Assembly: GCA_963704595.1 (NCBI GenBank)
Contig: OY969922.1
Coordinates: 3,596,001-3,660,000, forward strand
Direction of reading: 5' to 3'
From: Acuticoccus sp963704595
GTDB lineage: Bacteria > Pseudomonadota > Alphaproteobacteria > Rhizobiales > Amorphaceae
DNA length: 64,000 bases
Under the pieces are notes generated by a model, which saw only the letters and a program-made list of their open reading frames with translations, searched no databases and was not told where the DNA came from. Shown in pieces: positions 46,634 through 55,740 of this stretch (the stretch's first letter is position 1; the number at the start of each line of letters is the position of its first letter). The position numbers were made by a program, and so were the translations under genes.

Positions 46634-47212
46634 CTAGCGGGCGTTGCTGCGAAGCTGCGATTCAAGCGTCGTGAGGCTCCCGTCGAGCTCGGCGCGGATT
46701 GCCGAGGCTCGCGACAGGGTGTCGATCACGGCGTCGAGGCGGGTCTCGGTGTCGTCGAGGCCTTGCGTGAAGCGGAGCGCGAGTTCGGGGTCGATCGTGG
46801 GCGTCACGACTGCGGGTGTTTCGCCGTCGGCGTCGCCGTCGGCCGCCACGTCAGGCGCCGGCGCTTCTTCCAGCAGCGGCGTCAGCCCCTGCAGCGCGCT
46901 GCGCATGGTGGTGACGACGCGCACGAGGTCGACGATCACGTCGTTGTTGAGGGCGGAGAGCTCGGCCGCGCTGCGGGCGACGTCGGCGCTCGCGGGGTCG
47001 ACGCTGGCGGTCCTCGGCTGAAGCACGTTGAGGATGGTCGGCGACAGCGACATCAGCCCGCCGAAGAAGAGGGCGACGAGGACGCCCGCCGTCATCCCGC
47101 GGATCAGCCCCGCGAGGAGCCCCATGACGATGATGATGAGACCGGCCAGCACGGGAATGAACCACTGAAGGTCATTGTACTGGAAATTCTCGAAAATCTG
47201 CTCGAACTCCAT
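46634..47212 (-). CDS. Hypothetical inner-membrane protein with helical tail
   Basis: 192 residues. Two close membrane spans (WFIPVLAGLIIIVMGLLAGL and TAGVLVALFFGGLMSL, about residues 15-55) are followed by a soluble segment rich in Ala, Glu and Asp that looks helical, with an acidic Pro/Ala linker near residue 120. No family recognised. The gene lies 17 bases upstream of leuD on the same strand and may be co-transcribed. Start at 47212 chosen from the sequence MEFEQIFENFQY; the open frame runs 19 codons further. Confidence 0.75.
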   Translation of the reverse strand: MEFEQIFENFQYNDLQWFIPVLAGLIIIVMGLLAGLIRGMTAGVLVALFFGGLMSLSPTILNVLQPRTASVDPASADVARSAAELSALNNDVIVDLVRVVTTMRSALQGLTPLLEEAPAPDVAADGDADGETPAVVTPTIDPELALRFTQGLDDTETRLDAVIDTLSRASAIRAELDGSLTTLESQLRSNAR

Positions 47213-47350
47213 CGCGGCCGGCTCTCCTCTTAACGGCTTGGGTACGGCCTCGCGGCCGCCCGCCTTCATCGTGTGTATCGGACCACCATTTCATGGTTGA
47301 TCTCTGAGCGAAATGCCAGACCGGTGTGCAATCCCGGCCGGGCCGGCGCC

Positions 47351-47929
47351 TCACCCGTCCCGCCCCATCGCGTAATATTCAGCGTTCGGCCGCATCTTCG
47401 TGGCGGTGGCGACGCGGTTCGTCATGTTGAAGAAACCCGTCACGGCGATGATGTCCCAGATCGCGCGATCGCCGAAGCCAGCCTCGCGCAAGGTTGCCTC
47501 TTCGCCCGGGCCGGAGGCGTGCGGGGCCGTCGTCAGCGCCCAGGCGTAGTCCAGCATCGCGCGGTGGCGGGCGGAAAGGCTGGCCGCGCGGTAGTTGACG
47601 GCGAGCGTGTCGCCGAGCGCGGCATCGCCGGACAGGGCGCGCACGCTCGCCCCATGGGCGACGACGCAGTAGTGGCAGCGGTTGGCGGCCGATACCACCA
47701 CCGCGATCATCTCCCGCTCCAGCTTCGACAAATCCGAATCTGCCAGCATCACCTCGTTGTAGAAATCGGTGAACTTGCGCAGCTTGTTTTCGTCGAACGA
47801 GTAGGCGTGCAGCACGTTGGGAACGAGGCCGAGCTTTTCCTGGCACTTGGCGAAATAGGCCGCCGTCTCATCGGACAGCGGCGATTGCGGCGGCAGATCG
47901 AGAGAAATCACCGCTTCTTCATTTTCCAT
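47351..47929 (-). CDS. AhpD-like/carboxymuconolactone decarboxylase family peroxidase-related protein
   Basis: 192 residues. The AhpD redox motif CxxC with downstream His is present as NRCHYCVVAHGASVRALS near residue 85, in the all-helical CMD fold. Family members reduce peroxides through the Cys pair. Start at the ATG at 47929. It is transcribed away from the glutamate dehydrogenase gene, with an 88-base gap between them that must hold both promoters. Confidence 0.9.
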   Translation of the reverse strand: MENEEAVISLDLPPQSPLSDETAAYFAKCQEKLGLVPNVLHAYSFDENKLRKFTDFYNEVMLADSDLSKLEREMIAVVVSAANRCHYCVVAHGASVRALSGDAALGDTLAVNYRAASLSARHRAMLDYAWALTTAPHASGPGEEATLREAGFGDRAIWDIIAVTGFFNMTNRVATATKMRPNAEYYAMGRDG

Positions 47930-48017
47930 GGCTAGACCCCCCCTGATGTGACGGTCTTGAATGCGCCAGAACGAAGCGAGGCGAAAGTCAGCCCGCCCGC
48001 GACCTGAGGAGTGAACG

Positions 48018-51000
48018 ATGCTCGAGGACTTTTCGGACTCGAAGGACAGCAAGCTGAGCGAACTCGCCGACCGTGTGCGCAGCGCCGGCGGCGACGTCGC
48101 GTTCGCGACATTCGCCGAGCTCCTGTTCCGCTACGCCGCCGCCGAGGATCTCCAGCATTATACCGTCGAGCATCTGATGAAGCTCGCCGAGGCCGGCTGG
48201 GAGTCGCTGCAGAGGCGCGAGCCCGGCGAGCCCAGCATCGCGGTGAAGGCCCCCGACGAGGTCGACATCACCGACGCCGAAAGCGGGCACGCGATCTCCG
48301 TGATCGAAGCGATCAACGACGACAAGCCGTTCCTGTTCGGCTCCCTGAAGAACGAGCTGCACGCACAGGCGATCGAGGTCCACCTCGTCGTTCACCCGAT
48401 CTTCGCCGTCCAGCGCGACGAAGGCGGCAATCTCGTCAGCTTCCACGGCGAGGCCCGCCACGGCGACGGCCACGCCCACGAGAGCTTCATCCACATCCAC
48501 GTCGATGCGATCGACGACGAGGACCACCGCGAGGCCCTGTCGCGCACCCTCCACGACGTCTACCACGACGTCGACGCCGCGGTGACCGACTGGCCGAAGA
48601 TGCGCGCCAAGATCGCCAAGACCATCGAGGGCTTCCGCAACACGGTGCCGCCCGTCCCGCGCGAGGAGCTGGCCGAGGCGATCGAGTTCCTCGAGCTGAT
48701 CGAGAGCCAGGTCTTCATCCTCACCGGCATGCGCGAATACCGGCTGAACGGCTCGGTCGAGGACGGCGAGCTCGTCCCCGGCGACGAGCCCGGCCTCGGC
48801 ATCCTGCGCAACCCGGAGATCAAGGTCCTGCGCCGCGGGATGGAACTCGTGACGCTCAACCCGGAAGTGCGCGCCTTCCTGCGCCGCAACGAGCCGGTCT
48901 ACGTGTCGAAGGCCAACGTGCGCAGCCGCGTCCATCGCCATGCCCACCTCGATTACGTGGGCGTCAAGCGCTACGCCGACGGGGTGCTGATCGGCGAACT
49001 GAGGATCGTCGGGCTGTTCACCTCGGAGACCTACACCGAATCGGTCCTCAACATCCCGATCCTGCGCCGCAAGGTGGAGGCGGTGATCCGCCAGCTCGGC
49101 TTCAACCCGGACAGCCACTCCGGCAACGCGCTCGTCAACATCATGGAGACTTATCCGCGCGACGAGCTGTTCCAGATCGACGAGCCGCTGCTGAGCCGCT
49201 TCGCGCTGTCGATCCTCCAGCTTTCCGAGCGGCCGCGCGTGCGCGTCCTGCCGCGGATCGACCCGTTCGACCGCTTCGTCTCGCTCCTGATCTACGTTCC
49301 GCGCGACCGCTTCACCACGAGCGTGCGCGAGAAGATCGAAGCGATGATGGCCGACGAGTATGACGGCCATATCTCCGCCCGCACCGTCTACATGCCGGAA
49401 GGCGTGCTGACGCGGCTCCACCTCATCATCGGGCGCCGTTCGGGCACCACGCCCTCGCCGGACGTGCACGAGCTGGAAGACCGGATCTCGACCATGATCC
49501 GCACCTTCGAGGACGATCTCCTGCGCGCCGCCCTCAAGGCACCCAAGCTCGGCGTCGACCGCCACAAGGTCGCCACCTGGTCGGACGCGTTCTCCGAGAG
49601 CTTCCGCGCCACCTACACCGCAGAGCGCGCGGTGCGCGACATCACCATCCTGGAGCGGATCACCGAGGAGACGCCGACCGCGATCCTGTTCTTCCGCCGC
49701 GACACCGACGCGCCGGACCGCTGCTCGCTGAAGATCTACCACCGCGGCGCGCCGATCCTCCTGTCGGCCCGCGTGCCGATCCTGGAAAACATGGGCTTCC
49801 TCGTCGTCAACGAGCGGACCTTCCGCATCGAGACCCCGACGGACGACGCCGGCGTCTACATCCACGACATGACGCTGGCGCTGGCCGACGGCAAGCCGAT
49901 GGACATCACCAAGAGCGCCGAGCTGTTGCAGAGCCTCTTCATCGCCGTGTGGGAAGGCGCCGCGGAAAGCGACGAGTTCAACGGCCTCCTCCTCGCGGCG
50001 GGCCTCAACTGGCGCCAGATCGCGATCCTGCGCGCCCTCTCGCGCTACCTGCGCCAGACCGCGATCCCCTACGGGCAGGACCTGATCGCGCAGACGCTGA
50101 AGCGGCATTGCGACGTTGCCCGCGCGCTGGTGGAGCTGTTCGAGGCACGGTTCGACCCTGACAAGTCCGACGAAGTGCGCGCCGAAGCCCAGAAGGAAAT
50201 CCACTGGGGCCTCGAGGAACTCTACCAGGACATCGAGAGCCTGGCGGACGACACCATCGTCCACCGCCTGCAGAACGTCATCGAGGCGACCGTCCGCACC
50301 AACGTCTACCAGCGTGACGAGAACGGCGACCCGGTGTCGACCTTCGCGTTCAAGTTCGATCCGCACAGGCTTGCCGGGCTGCCCCGCCCTGCCCCGTTCC
50401 GCGAGATCTGGGTCTACTCGCCCCGCGTCGAGGGCGTGCACCTGCGCTTCGGCCGCGTCGCCCGCGGCGGCATCCGCTGGTCCGACCGGCCGCAGGACTT
50501 CCGCACCGAGGTGCTGGGCCTCGTAAAGGCACAGCAGGTCAAGAACGCGGTGATCGTGCCGGTCGGCGCCAAGGGCGGCTTCTTCCCCAAGAAGCTCCCC
50601 GACCGGTCCAACCGCGAGGCCTTCATCGAGGAAGGCACCAACGCCTACAAGATCTTCATCAACTCGCTCCTGTCGATCACCGACGACCGCGAGGGCGACG
50701 AGATCCGCCACCCCGAGCGCGTGGTGCGCTACGAGGAGGATGACCCCTACCTGGTCGTCGCCGCCGACAAGGGCACGGCGACCTTCTCCGACACCGCCAA
50801 CGCCATCAGCCAGGAGCACGGCTTCTGGATGGACGATGCGTTCGCGTCCGGCGGTTCGGCCGGCTACGACCACAAGGTCATGGGCATCACCGCGCGCGGC
50901 GCGTGGGAAGCCGTGAAGCGGCACTTCCGCGAGATGGACCACGACATCCAGACCGAGCCGTTCACCGTGGTCGGCGTCGGCGACATGTCGGGCGACGTGT

Positions 51001-52889
51001 TCGGCAACGGGATGCTGCTCTCCCCCACCACGAAGCTGATCGCAGCGTTCGACCACCGCGACATCTTCATCGACCCCGACCCCAACCCCGAGACGAGCTT
51101 TGCCGAGCGCCAGCGCCTGTTCGACATGCCGCGCTCGTCCTGGCAGGACTACAACCGCTCGCTGCTCTCGCCCGGCGGCGCGGTCTTCTCGCGCGGTGCA
51201 AAGTCGATCACCCTGTCGCCGGAGGCCCGCGCCGCGCTCGACGTGCCGCCCGGCCCGCTGAAGCCGACGGACGTGCTGTCGGCCATCCTGCGCGCCCCGG
51301 TCGACCTTCTCTGGTTCGGCGGCATCGGCACCTACGTGCGCGCCGCGTCGCAATCCAACCTCGACGTCGGGGACCGCGCCAACGACGCGATCCGCATCGC
51401 TGCCCGCGAGGTGCGCGCCAAGGTGATCGGCGAAGGCGCCAACCTCGGCGTCACCCACAAGGGCCGGATCGCCTACGCGCTGAACGGCGGCCGCATCAAC
51501 TCCGACGCGATCGACAACTCCGCCGGCGTCAACACCTCCGACGTCGAGGTAAACATCAAGATCGCGCTGGCCGAGGCGATGCGCACCGGCAGGCTCAGCC
51601 GCGAGGATCGCAACCAGCTTCTCGTCAAGATGACCGACGAGGTGGCCGACCTCGTCCTGCGGAACAACTACCTGCAGACCCTGGCGATCTCGCTGTCCAA
51701 GCGGCAGAACACCGAAAGCGCCGGGTATCAGCGCCGCCTGATGGAAGTGCTGGAGCCCCGCGGGCTCGACCGCGAGATCGAGGACCTGCCGTCCAACACC
51801 GCGCTCGAGGAACGGGTCGCCAGCGGCGAGGGCCTGACGCGGCCCGAGATCGGCGTCCTCCTGGCCTACGCCAAGATCGTCCTCTTCGACGACATCCTGG
51901 AATCGGCAGTGCCGGACGACACCTACCTCTCGCGCGAACTCACGCGCTACTTCCCGCACGAGATGAACGAGGGCTTCGCGGACGAGATCGAGGGCCACCG
52001 GCTGCGGCGCGAGATCATCGCGACGATGCTCGCCAACTCGATGATCAACCGCGGCGGGCCGACCTTCATCATCCGCGTCGGCGACCAGACCGGCGCCTCG
52101 GTGCCGGAAATCGCCCGCGCCTACGCCGCCGCGCGCGATTCCTACGACCTTCTCGGCCTCAACAGCGAGGTGGACGCGCTCGACAACGTCGTCTCCGGCG
52201 ACCTCCAGCTCGACCTCTACGCCAAGATCCGCGCGCTTCTGCTCGACGCGACGATCTGGTTCATCCGCAACGAATTGTTCGAGCACGGCCTCGAGGAAGT
52301 GGTCGACCGGTTCCGTGCCGGGCTCGAGGAGCTCAGCGACGAGCGATTTGCAGGCGTCCTGCCCCCGGCCGAGCGCGAAGCGCTCAGCGAGCGGGTCAAT
52401 CACCTGCGCGACGCAGGCGTGCTGGACCCTGCCGCGACCCGCCTCGCCATCGTGCCGATGGCGGCCGGCGGCCTCGACATCGTGACCGTGGCCCGGCGCT
52501 GCGGCGTCAACCTCTACGAGGCGGCGGACGTGTGGTTCGCGGTCGGCGAGCGCTTCCGCTTCAACGCGCTCGACGAGATCGCCCGCGAGATCCCGGTCGG
52601 CGACTACTACGACGGCCTCGCCCTCGACCGGGCGCGCCGGGCACTCGCCGACGCGCACAACAGCCTCGCGATCTCGGTGCTTTCAACCACGAGTTCCGGC
52701 CAGGGCAACGCCCGTGAGCGGCTGGACGCGTGGCTTTCGAAGCGTGAGGGCACCATCGCCCGCACCGAGCGCGCGGTGGACGAAGTGGTCGAAGGCGGCC
52801 GGATCTCGATCTCGCGCGTTGCCGTCGCGTCGGGTCTCCTGTCCGACCTCGCCGGTCAGACGCGGCTCGAAGCGGAGCACACTGGTTAA
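48018..52889 (+). CDS. NAD-specific glutamate dehydrogenase, large 180-kDa class
   Basis: 1623 residues, in the size range of the GDH-180 class of alphaproteobacteria and actinobacteria. Long N-terminal ACT-like regulatory region (1-700); the catalytic core has GRVARGGIRWSDRPQDFRTE, VPVGAKGGFFPKK (catalytic Lys) and the NAD-binding GVGDMSGDVFGNGML. It oxidises glutamate to 2-oxoglutarate and ammonia, usually in amino-acid catabolism. GAGGAG lies about seven bases before the ATG. Uninterrupted, no frame breaks. An equally long open frame on the opposite strand is a GC-codon artefact. Confidence 0.96.
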   Translation: MLEDFSDSKDSKLSELADRVRSAGGDVAFATFAELLFRYAAAEDLQHYTVEHLMKLAEAGWESLQRREPGEPSIAVKAPDEVDITDAESGHAISVIEAINDDKPFLFGSLKNELHAQAIEVHLVVHPIFAVQRDEGGNLVSFHGEARHGDGHAHESFIHIHVDAIDDEDHREALSRTLHDVYHDVDAAVTDWPKMRAKIAKTIEGFRNTVPPVPREELAEAIEFLELIESQVFILTGMREYRLNGSVEDGELVPGDEPGLGILRNPEIKVLRRGMELVTLNPEVRAFLRRNEPVYVSKANVRSRVHRHAHLDYVGVKRYADGVLIGELRIVGLFTSETYTESVLNIPILRRKVEAVIRQLGFNPDSHSGNALVNIMETYPRDELFQIDEPLLSRFALSILQLSERPRVRVLPRIDPFDRFVSLLIYVPRDRFTTSVREKIEAMMADEYDGHISARTVYMPEGVLTRLHLIIGRRSGTTPSPDVHELEDRISTMIRTFEDDLLRAALKAPKLGVDRHKVATWSDAFSESFRATYTAERAVRDITILERITEETPTAILFFRRDTDAPDRCSLKIYHRGAPILLSARVPILENMGFLVVNERTFRIETPTDDAGVYIHDMTLALADGKPMDITKSAELLQSLFIAVWEGAAESDEFNGLLLAAGLNWRQIAILRALSRYLRQTAIPYGQDLIAQTLKRHCDVARALVELFEARFDPDKSDEVRAEAQKEIHWGLEELYQDIESLADDTIVHRLQNVIEATVRTNVYQRDENGDPVSTFAFKFDPHRLAGLPRPAPFREIWVYSPRVEGVHLRFGRVARGGIRWSDRPQDFRTEVLGLVKAQQVKNAVIVPVGAKGGFFPKKLPDRSNREAFIEEGTNAYKIFINSLLSITDDREGDEIRHPERVVRYEEDDPYLVVAADKGTATFSDTANAISQEHGFWMDDAFASGGSAGYDHKVMGITARGAWEAVKRHFREMDHDIQTEPFTVVGVGDMSGDVFGNGMLLSPTTKLIAAFDHRDIFIDPDPNPETSFAERQRLFDMPRSSWQDYNRSLLSPGGAVFSRGAKSITLSPEARAALDVPPGPLKPTDVLSAILRAPVDLLWFGGIGTYVRAASQSNLDVGDRANDAIRIAAREVRAKVIGEGANLGVTHKGRIAYALNGGRINSDAIDNSAGVNTSDVEVNIKIALAEAMRTGRLSREDRNQLLVKMTDEVADLVLRNNYLQTLAISLSKRQNTESAGYQRRLMEVLEPRGLDREIEDLPSNTALEERVASGEGLTRPEIGVLLAYAKIVLFDDILESAVPDDTYLSRELTRYFPHEMNEGFADEIEGHRLRREIIATMLANSMINRGGPTFIIRVGDQTGASVPEIARAYAAARDSYDLLGLNSEVDALDNVVSGDLQLDLYAKIRALLLDATIWFIRNELFEHGLEEVVDRFRAGLEELSDERFAGVLPPAEREALSERVNHLRDAGVLDPAATRLAIVPMAAGGLDIVTVARRCGVNLYEAADVWFAVGERFRFNALDEIAREIPVGDYYDGLALDRARRALADAHNSLAISVLSTTSSGQGNARERLDAWLSKREGTIARTERAVDEVVEGGRISISRVAVASGLLSDLAGQTRLEAEHTG

Positions 52890-52929
52890 CGTAACCGCAA
52901 GAAAGGTAAACGCTTTTTCGTGTTGCGCC

Positions 52930-52946
52930 TTAACCTGCGCTTTACC
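52930..52946. promoter_or_regulatory. Near-consensus CtrA box upstream of ccrM
   Basis: TTAA-(7 bases)-TTTACC, one base away from the CtrA recognition pattern TTAA-N7-TTAA, about 50 bases upstream of ccrM. In Caulobacter ccrM is activated by CtrA. A GTTAACGTAACC stretch just before it could be a further half-site. I see no GANTC site between gdh and ccrM. Confidence 0.45.
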
Positions 52947-52996
52947 CTGACCGCTTACCTACCTTGATGCAGGTTGCGTAAGGGTAATGCGTCGCA

Positions 52997-54109
52997 ATGA
53001 GCATTCAATCGGCCGGGGCGGTTCCGCCGCTCCGGCCAACTCTCTCCGGTGACATCATCTGTGGCGACGCACTCAGCGTGCTGGCCGAGGTGGAACCGCG
53101 CTCGGTCGACCTCGTGTTCGCCGACCCCCCCTACAATCTCCAGCTCGACGATACGCTGTACCGCCCGAACCAGACGCGGGTCGCGGGCGTCAGCGACGAG
53201 TGGGACCAGTTCGCAAGCTTCGCCGCCTACGACCAGTTCACCCGCGAGTGGCTGTCGCTCGCGCGCCGGGCGCTGAAGCCCAACGGCACGCTCTGGGTCA
53301 TCGGCAGCTACCACAACATCTTCCGCGTCGGCACGGCGTTGCAGGACGTCGGGTTCTGGGTGCTGAACGACGTGGTGTGGGTGAAGACCAACCCCATGCC
53401 GAACTTCCGCGGCCGGCGCTTCACCAACGCGCACGAGACGCTGATCTGGGCCGTCGCCGACAAGAAGCGGACGGACTACACGTTCAACTACCGCTCGATG
53501 AAGACCTTCAACGACGACCTCCAGCACCGCTCGGACTGGACGATCCCGCTTTGCACCGGCCCCGAGCGCCTGCGCGACGCCGACGGCCACAAGCAGCACC
53601 CGACGCAGAAGCCGGAAGCCCTGCTCAACCGCCTGATTCTGGCGTCGACCAAGCCCGGCGACGTGGTCCTCGACCCCTTCTTCGGCACCGGCACCACCGG
53701 CGCGGTCGCGGCCCGTCTCGGCCGCCGCTTCATCGGCATCGAGCAGGACCCGGCCTACGTCGAGCTCGCGCGCGAGCGGATCGCCGCGGTGGAGCCCGAA
53801 ACCGACCTCACGCAGGACGGCTGCGGCCCCCGCCCGCTCCGCATCCCGTTCGGGATGCTGGTGGAGGCCGGCCACCTGCGCGCCGGCGACGAGCTGTTCG
53901 CAGGCCCCCGCGGCCCCAGCGCACAGGTGCGCGTCGACGGCTCGATCGCGTCCGGCGAGCACGAAGGGTCGATCCACAAGGTCGGCGCCGCGGTGCGCAA
54001 CACAGCCGGCTGCAACGGCTGGACCTTCTGGCACGTGCGCGACCAGAGCGGCGACCTCGTCCCGATCGACGCCCTGCGCGAGCGGATGCGCCGCACGATG
54101 GCGGCCTAG
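52997..54109 (+). CDS. ccrM: Cell-cycle DNA adenine methyltransferase (GANTC)
   Basis: 370 residues. Beta-class N6-adenine methyltransferase: catalytic DPPYNLQLDD near residue 48, SAM motif DPFFGTGTTGAVAARLGR near 230, and the CcrM-specific C-terminal domain (GSIHKVGAAVRNTAGCNGWT) used for DNA recognition. It methylates the A of GANTC once per cell cycle in alphaproteobacteria. The intact C-terminal domain separates it from restriction methylases. Its 3' end overlaps the convergent EEP gene by four bases. Confidence 0.96.
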   Translation: MSIQSAGAVPPLRPTLSGDIICGDALSVLAEVEPRSVDLVFADPPYNLQLDDTLYRPNQTRVAGVSDEWDQFASFAAYDQFTREWLSLARRALKPNGTLWVIGSYHNIFRVGTALQDVGFWVLNDVVWVKTNPMPNFRGRRFTNAHETLIWAVADKKRTDYTFNYRSMKTFNDDLQHRSDWTIPLCTGPERLRDADGHKQHPTQKPEALLNRLILASTKPGDVVLDPFFGTGTTGAVAARLGRRFIGIEQDPAYVELARERIAAVEPETDLTQDGCGPRPLRIPFGMLVEAGHLRAGDELFAGPRGPSAQVRVDGSIASGEHEGSIHKVGAAVRNTAGCNGWTFWHVRDQSGDLVPIDALRERMRRTMAA

Positions 54110-55176
54110 GGCAGCATCACATCCACATAGACGAGCCGGTGATCCGACGCTGCGCCCACGGCGGTATCTCCCTCCGGCCAGTGCACACCCGCGCCCACCA
54201 CGGTGAGCGCCGCCGACGGCAGCACGTAGTCCACCCGCATCGCCCCCCGCCTGAACTTCGCGGTACTCGCCCCGTGGGCCGGCGAGACCGGCACCGGGTC
54301 CGCGAGAGCCGGGTGGTCCACAAGCTGCGCGATGGCGCCGTCCAGCGAATTGCCGCCAGCGGGATCGGCGTTGAGGTCCCCCATCACCACCGCGAGGCTC
54401 TCCGGCGGCAGGCCGCCCGCGACGCCCGTGTCATCCACCGCATATGCGCTCGAGGCAGCGTCCAGCAGGTCGGCGATAAGGCGGATCTCGTCGGCATTGC
54501 GCGGCGGCAGGAGCGGGTTGCCGGGGAGCGGCGGCGTCGGGTGCGCGGCTACCACCCACACCGTCGCCGAGCCGATCTCCACCGGCACCAGAGCATGCGT
54601 TTTCGACGAGAGCGGCAACACCGCGCGCCTCGCCTCGGACAGCGCCTCCGGGATGCGGCTCTCCGGCATGTCGCGCCACAAGAGGTTCGAGAAGGTGCGC
54701 GCCGGGCCGAGCGGGTGGCGGGAGAGGAGCGCGAAGGCGTACTGGCCGGGATGGAGGCCGTAGCCGAGCGCGTCCTCGCCATAGTCGCGGCCCTCAGTGC
54801 CGACCGCACCGTCGCCGTTGAGGTCGACGCCGCTCGGAATGCCGGTGTTGGACGGCAGGAGCACGCGGTAGGGGTAGGCCGCCGGGCCGCCGAGGTAGCC
54901 GGCGTAGAGGGCGAGCGCCCTGCCCTCGTCATCCCGGTCGAGTTCCTGCACCAGGAGCACGTCCGGCGCGTAGGCGCGGATGATGGCGGCTGATGCGAGG
55001 GCGGACGGATCAGCGCCGCCCTCCAGCCGGTCGGCGACCGCGCCCGGCGCATCGCCGTAGAGGGAGACGTTGTAGGTGGCGAAGCGAATGGCGCCTTCGG
55101 GCTTCGCCGGCACCTCGGCCGCGCCTGCGGCCAGCGGCATCAGCGTCGCCAGGATGAGTGCGAACCGGCCGAACAT
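54106..55176 (-). CDS. Secreted endonuclease/exonuclease/phosphatase family protein
   Basis: 356 residues with a signal peptide (MFGRFALILATLMPLAAGAA). EEP-fold motifs are RFATYNVSLYGD, LLVQELDRDDEG (metal Glu), WVVAAHPTPPLP (His), VVMGDLNADPAGGNSLDG (Asp/Asn) and the final GAASDHRLVYVDV (Asp-His). All catalytic positions are kept, so it should be an active periplasmic or secreted phosphodiesterase; nucleic acid, phospholipid or inositol phosphate substrates are all possible. Confidence 0.88.
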   Translation of the reverse strand: MFGRFALILATLMPLAAGAAEVPAKPEGAIRFATYNVSLYGDAPGAVADRLEGGADPSALASAAIIRAYAPDVLLVQELDRDDEGRALALYAGYLGGPAAYPYRVLLPSNTGIPSGVDLNGDGAVGTEGRDYGEDALGYGLHPGQYAFALLSRHPLGPARTFSNLLWRDMPESRIPEALSEARRAVLPLSSKTHALVPVEIGSATVWVVAAHPTPPLPGNPLLPPRNADEIRLIADLLDAASSAYAVDDTGVAGGLPPESLAVVMGDLNADPAGGNSLDGAIAQLVDHPALADPVPVSPAHGASTAKFRRGAMRVDYVLPSAALTVVGAGVHWPEGDTAVGAASDHRLVYVDVMLP

Positions 55177-55192
55177 CCCGCCCGCTCCATGC

Positions 55193-55618
55193 CTAGTCGC
55201 CGACGACGGAAAGGTGGCGCTTCTTCTCGAAGACGCGGAGCACCGTGTCGAGGTCGTGCCCGCGCTTCAGCACCAGGCCCTGCGCCGAGACGACGGCGTA
55301 GGCGCCCTGCCGGCGTGCGAGCTTCGGCGTCTTCGTGACACGGTACATCGGCACTTCGCCCATCCGCCGGTAGATCGAGAAGACGGCCTGCTCGCGGCCA
55401 TGGTCGAGCGCATAGTCGCGCCATTCGCCGGCAGCGACCATGCGGCCGTAGACCCGCAGGATCTGGCCGAGTTCGGTGCGGTGGAAGGCGACGATCGGCG
55501 GCGCCGGGCGGTTGGCTGCGGGGTTCTGCTGCGCCGTGGCCGTCTTCGGCCGCAGCGGCACGATCCGACTTGCTTCTTCACCCTCGGCCAAGAGCGCCTC
55601 CGTTGGGTTGCGGGCCAT
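55193..55618 (-). CDS. DUF2794 domain protein
   Basis: 141 residues; core VAFHRTELGQILRVYGRMV, AAGEWRDYALDHGREQAVFS and KLARRQGAYAVVSAQGLVLK matches DUF2794, a family of small cytoplasmic proteins confined to alphaproteobacteria with no known function. The ATG at 55618 is the start that places the core at the normal distance; the open frame above it reaches into the htpG promoter. It lies 16 bases upstream of the EEP gene on the same strand, so the two may be co-transcribed. Confidence 0.88.
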   Translation of the reverse strand: MARNPTEALLAEGEEASRIVPLRPKTATAQQNPAANRPAPPIVAFHRTELGQILRVYGRMVAAGEWRDYALDHGREQAVFSIYRRMGEVPMYRVTKTPKLARRQGAYAVVSAQGLVLKRGHDLDTVLRVFEKKRHLSVVGD

Positions 55619-55740
55619 CCCGCCGGTTGCTGAGCCACCTAACCCTGAACGCTGAGGCCGGATCGTGCAACGGTCTTGAATGCGCGGCCGGTTCTGCGCA
55701 TCTCTAGGCCATTCCCAACCACCCGCAAAAAATAAGACAA

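Noticed and set aside
47988..52658. A 1556-codon open frame antisense to glutamate dehydrogenase
   Set aside because: It mirrors the gdh gene codon for codon, has no domain or ribosome site, and results from the scarcity of stop codons in GC-rich antisense frames.
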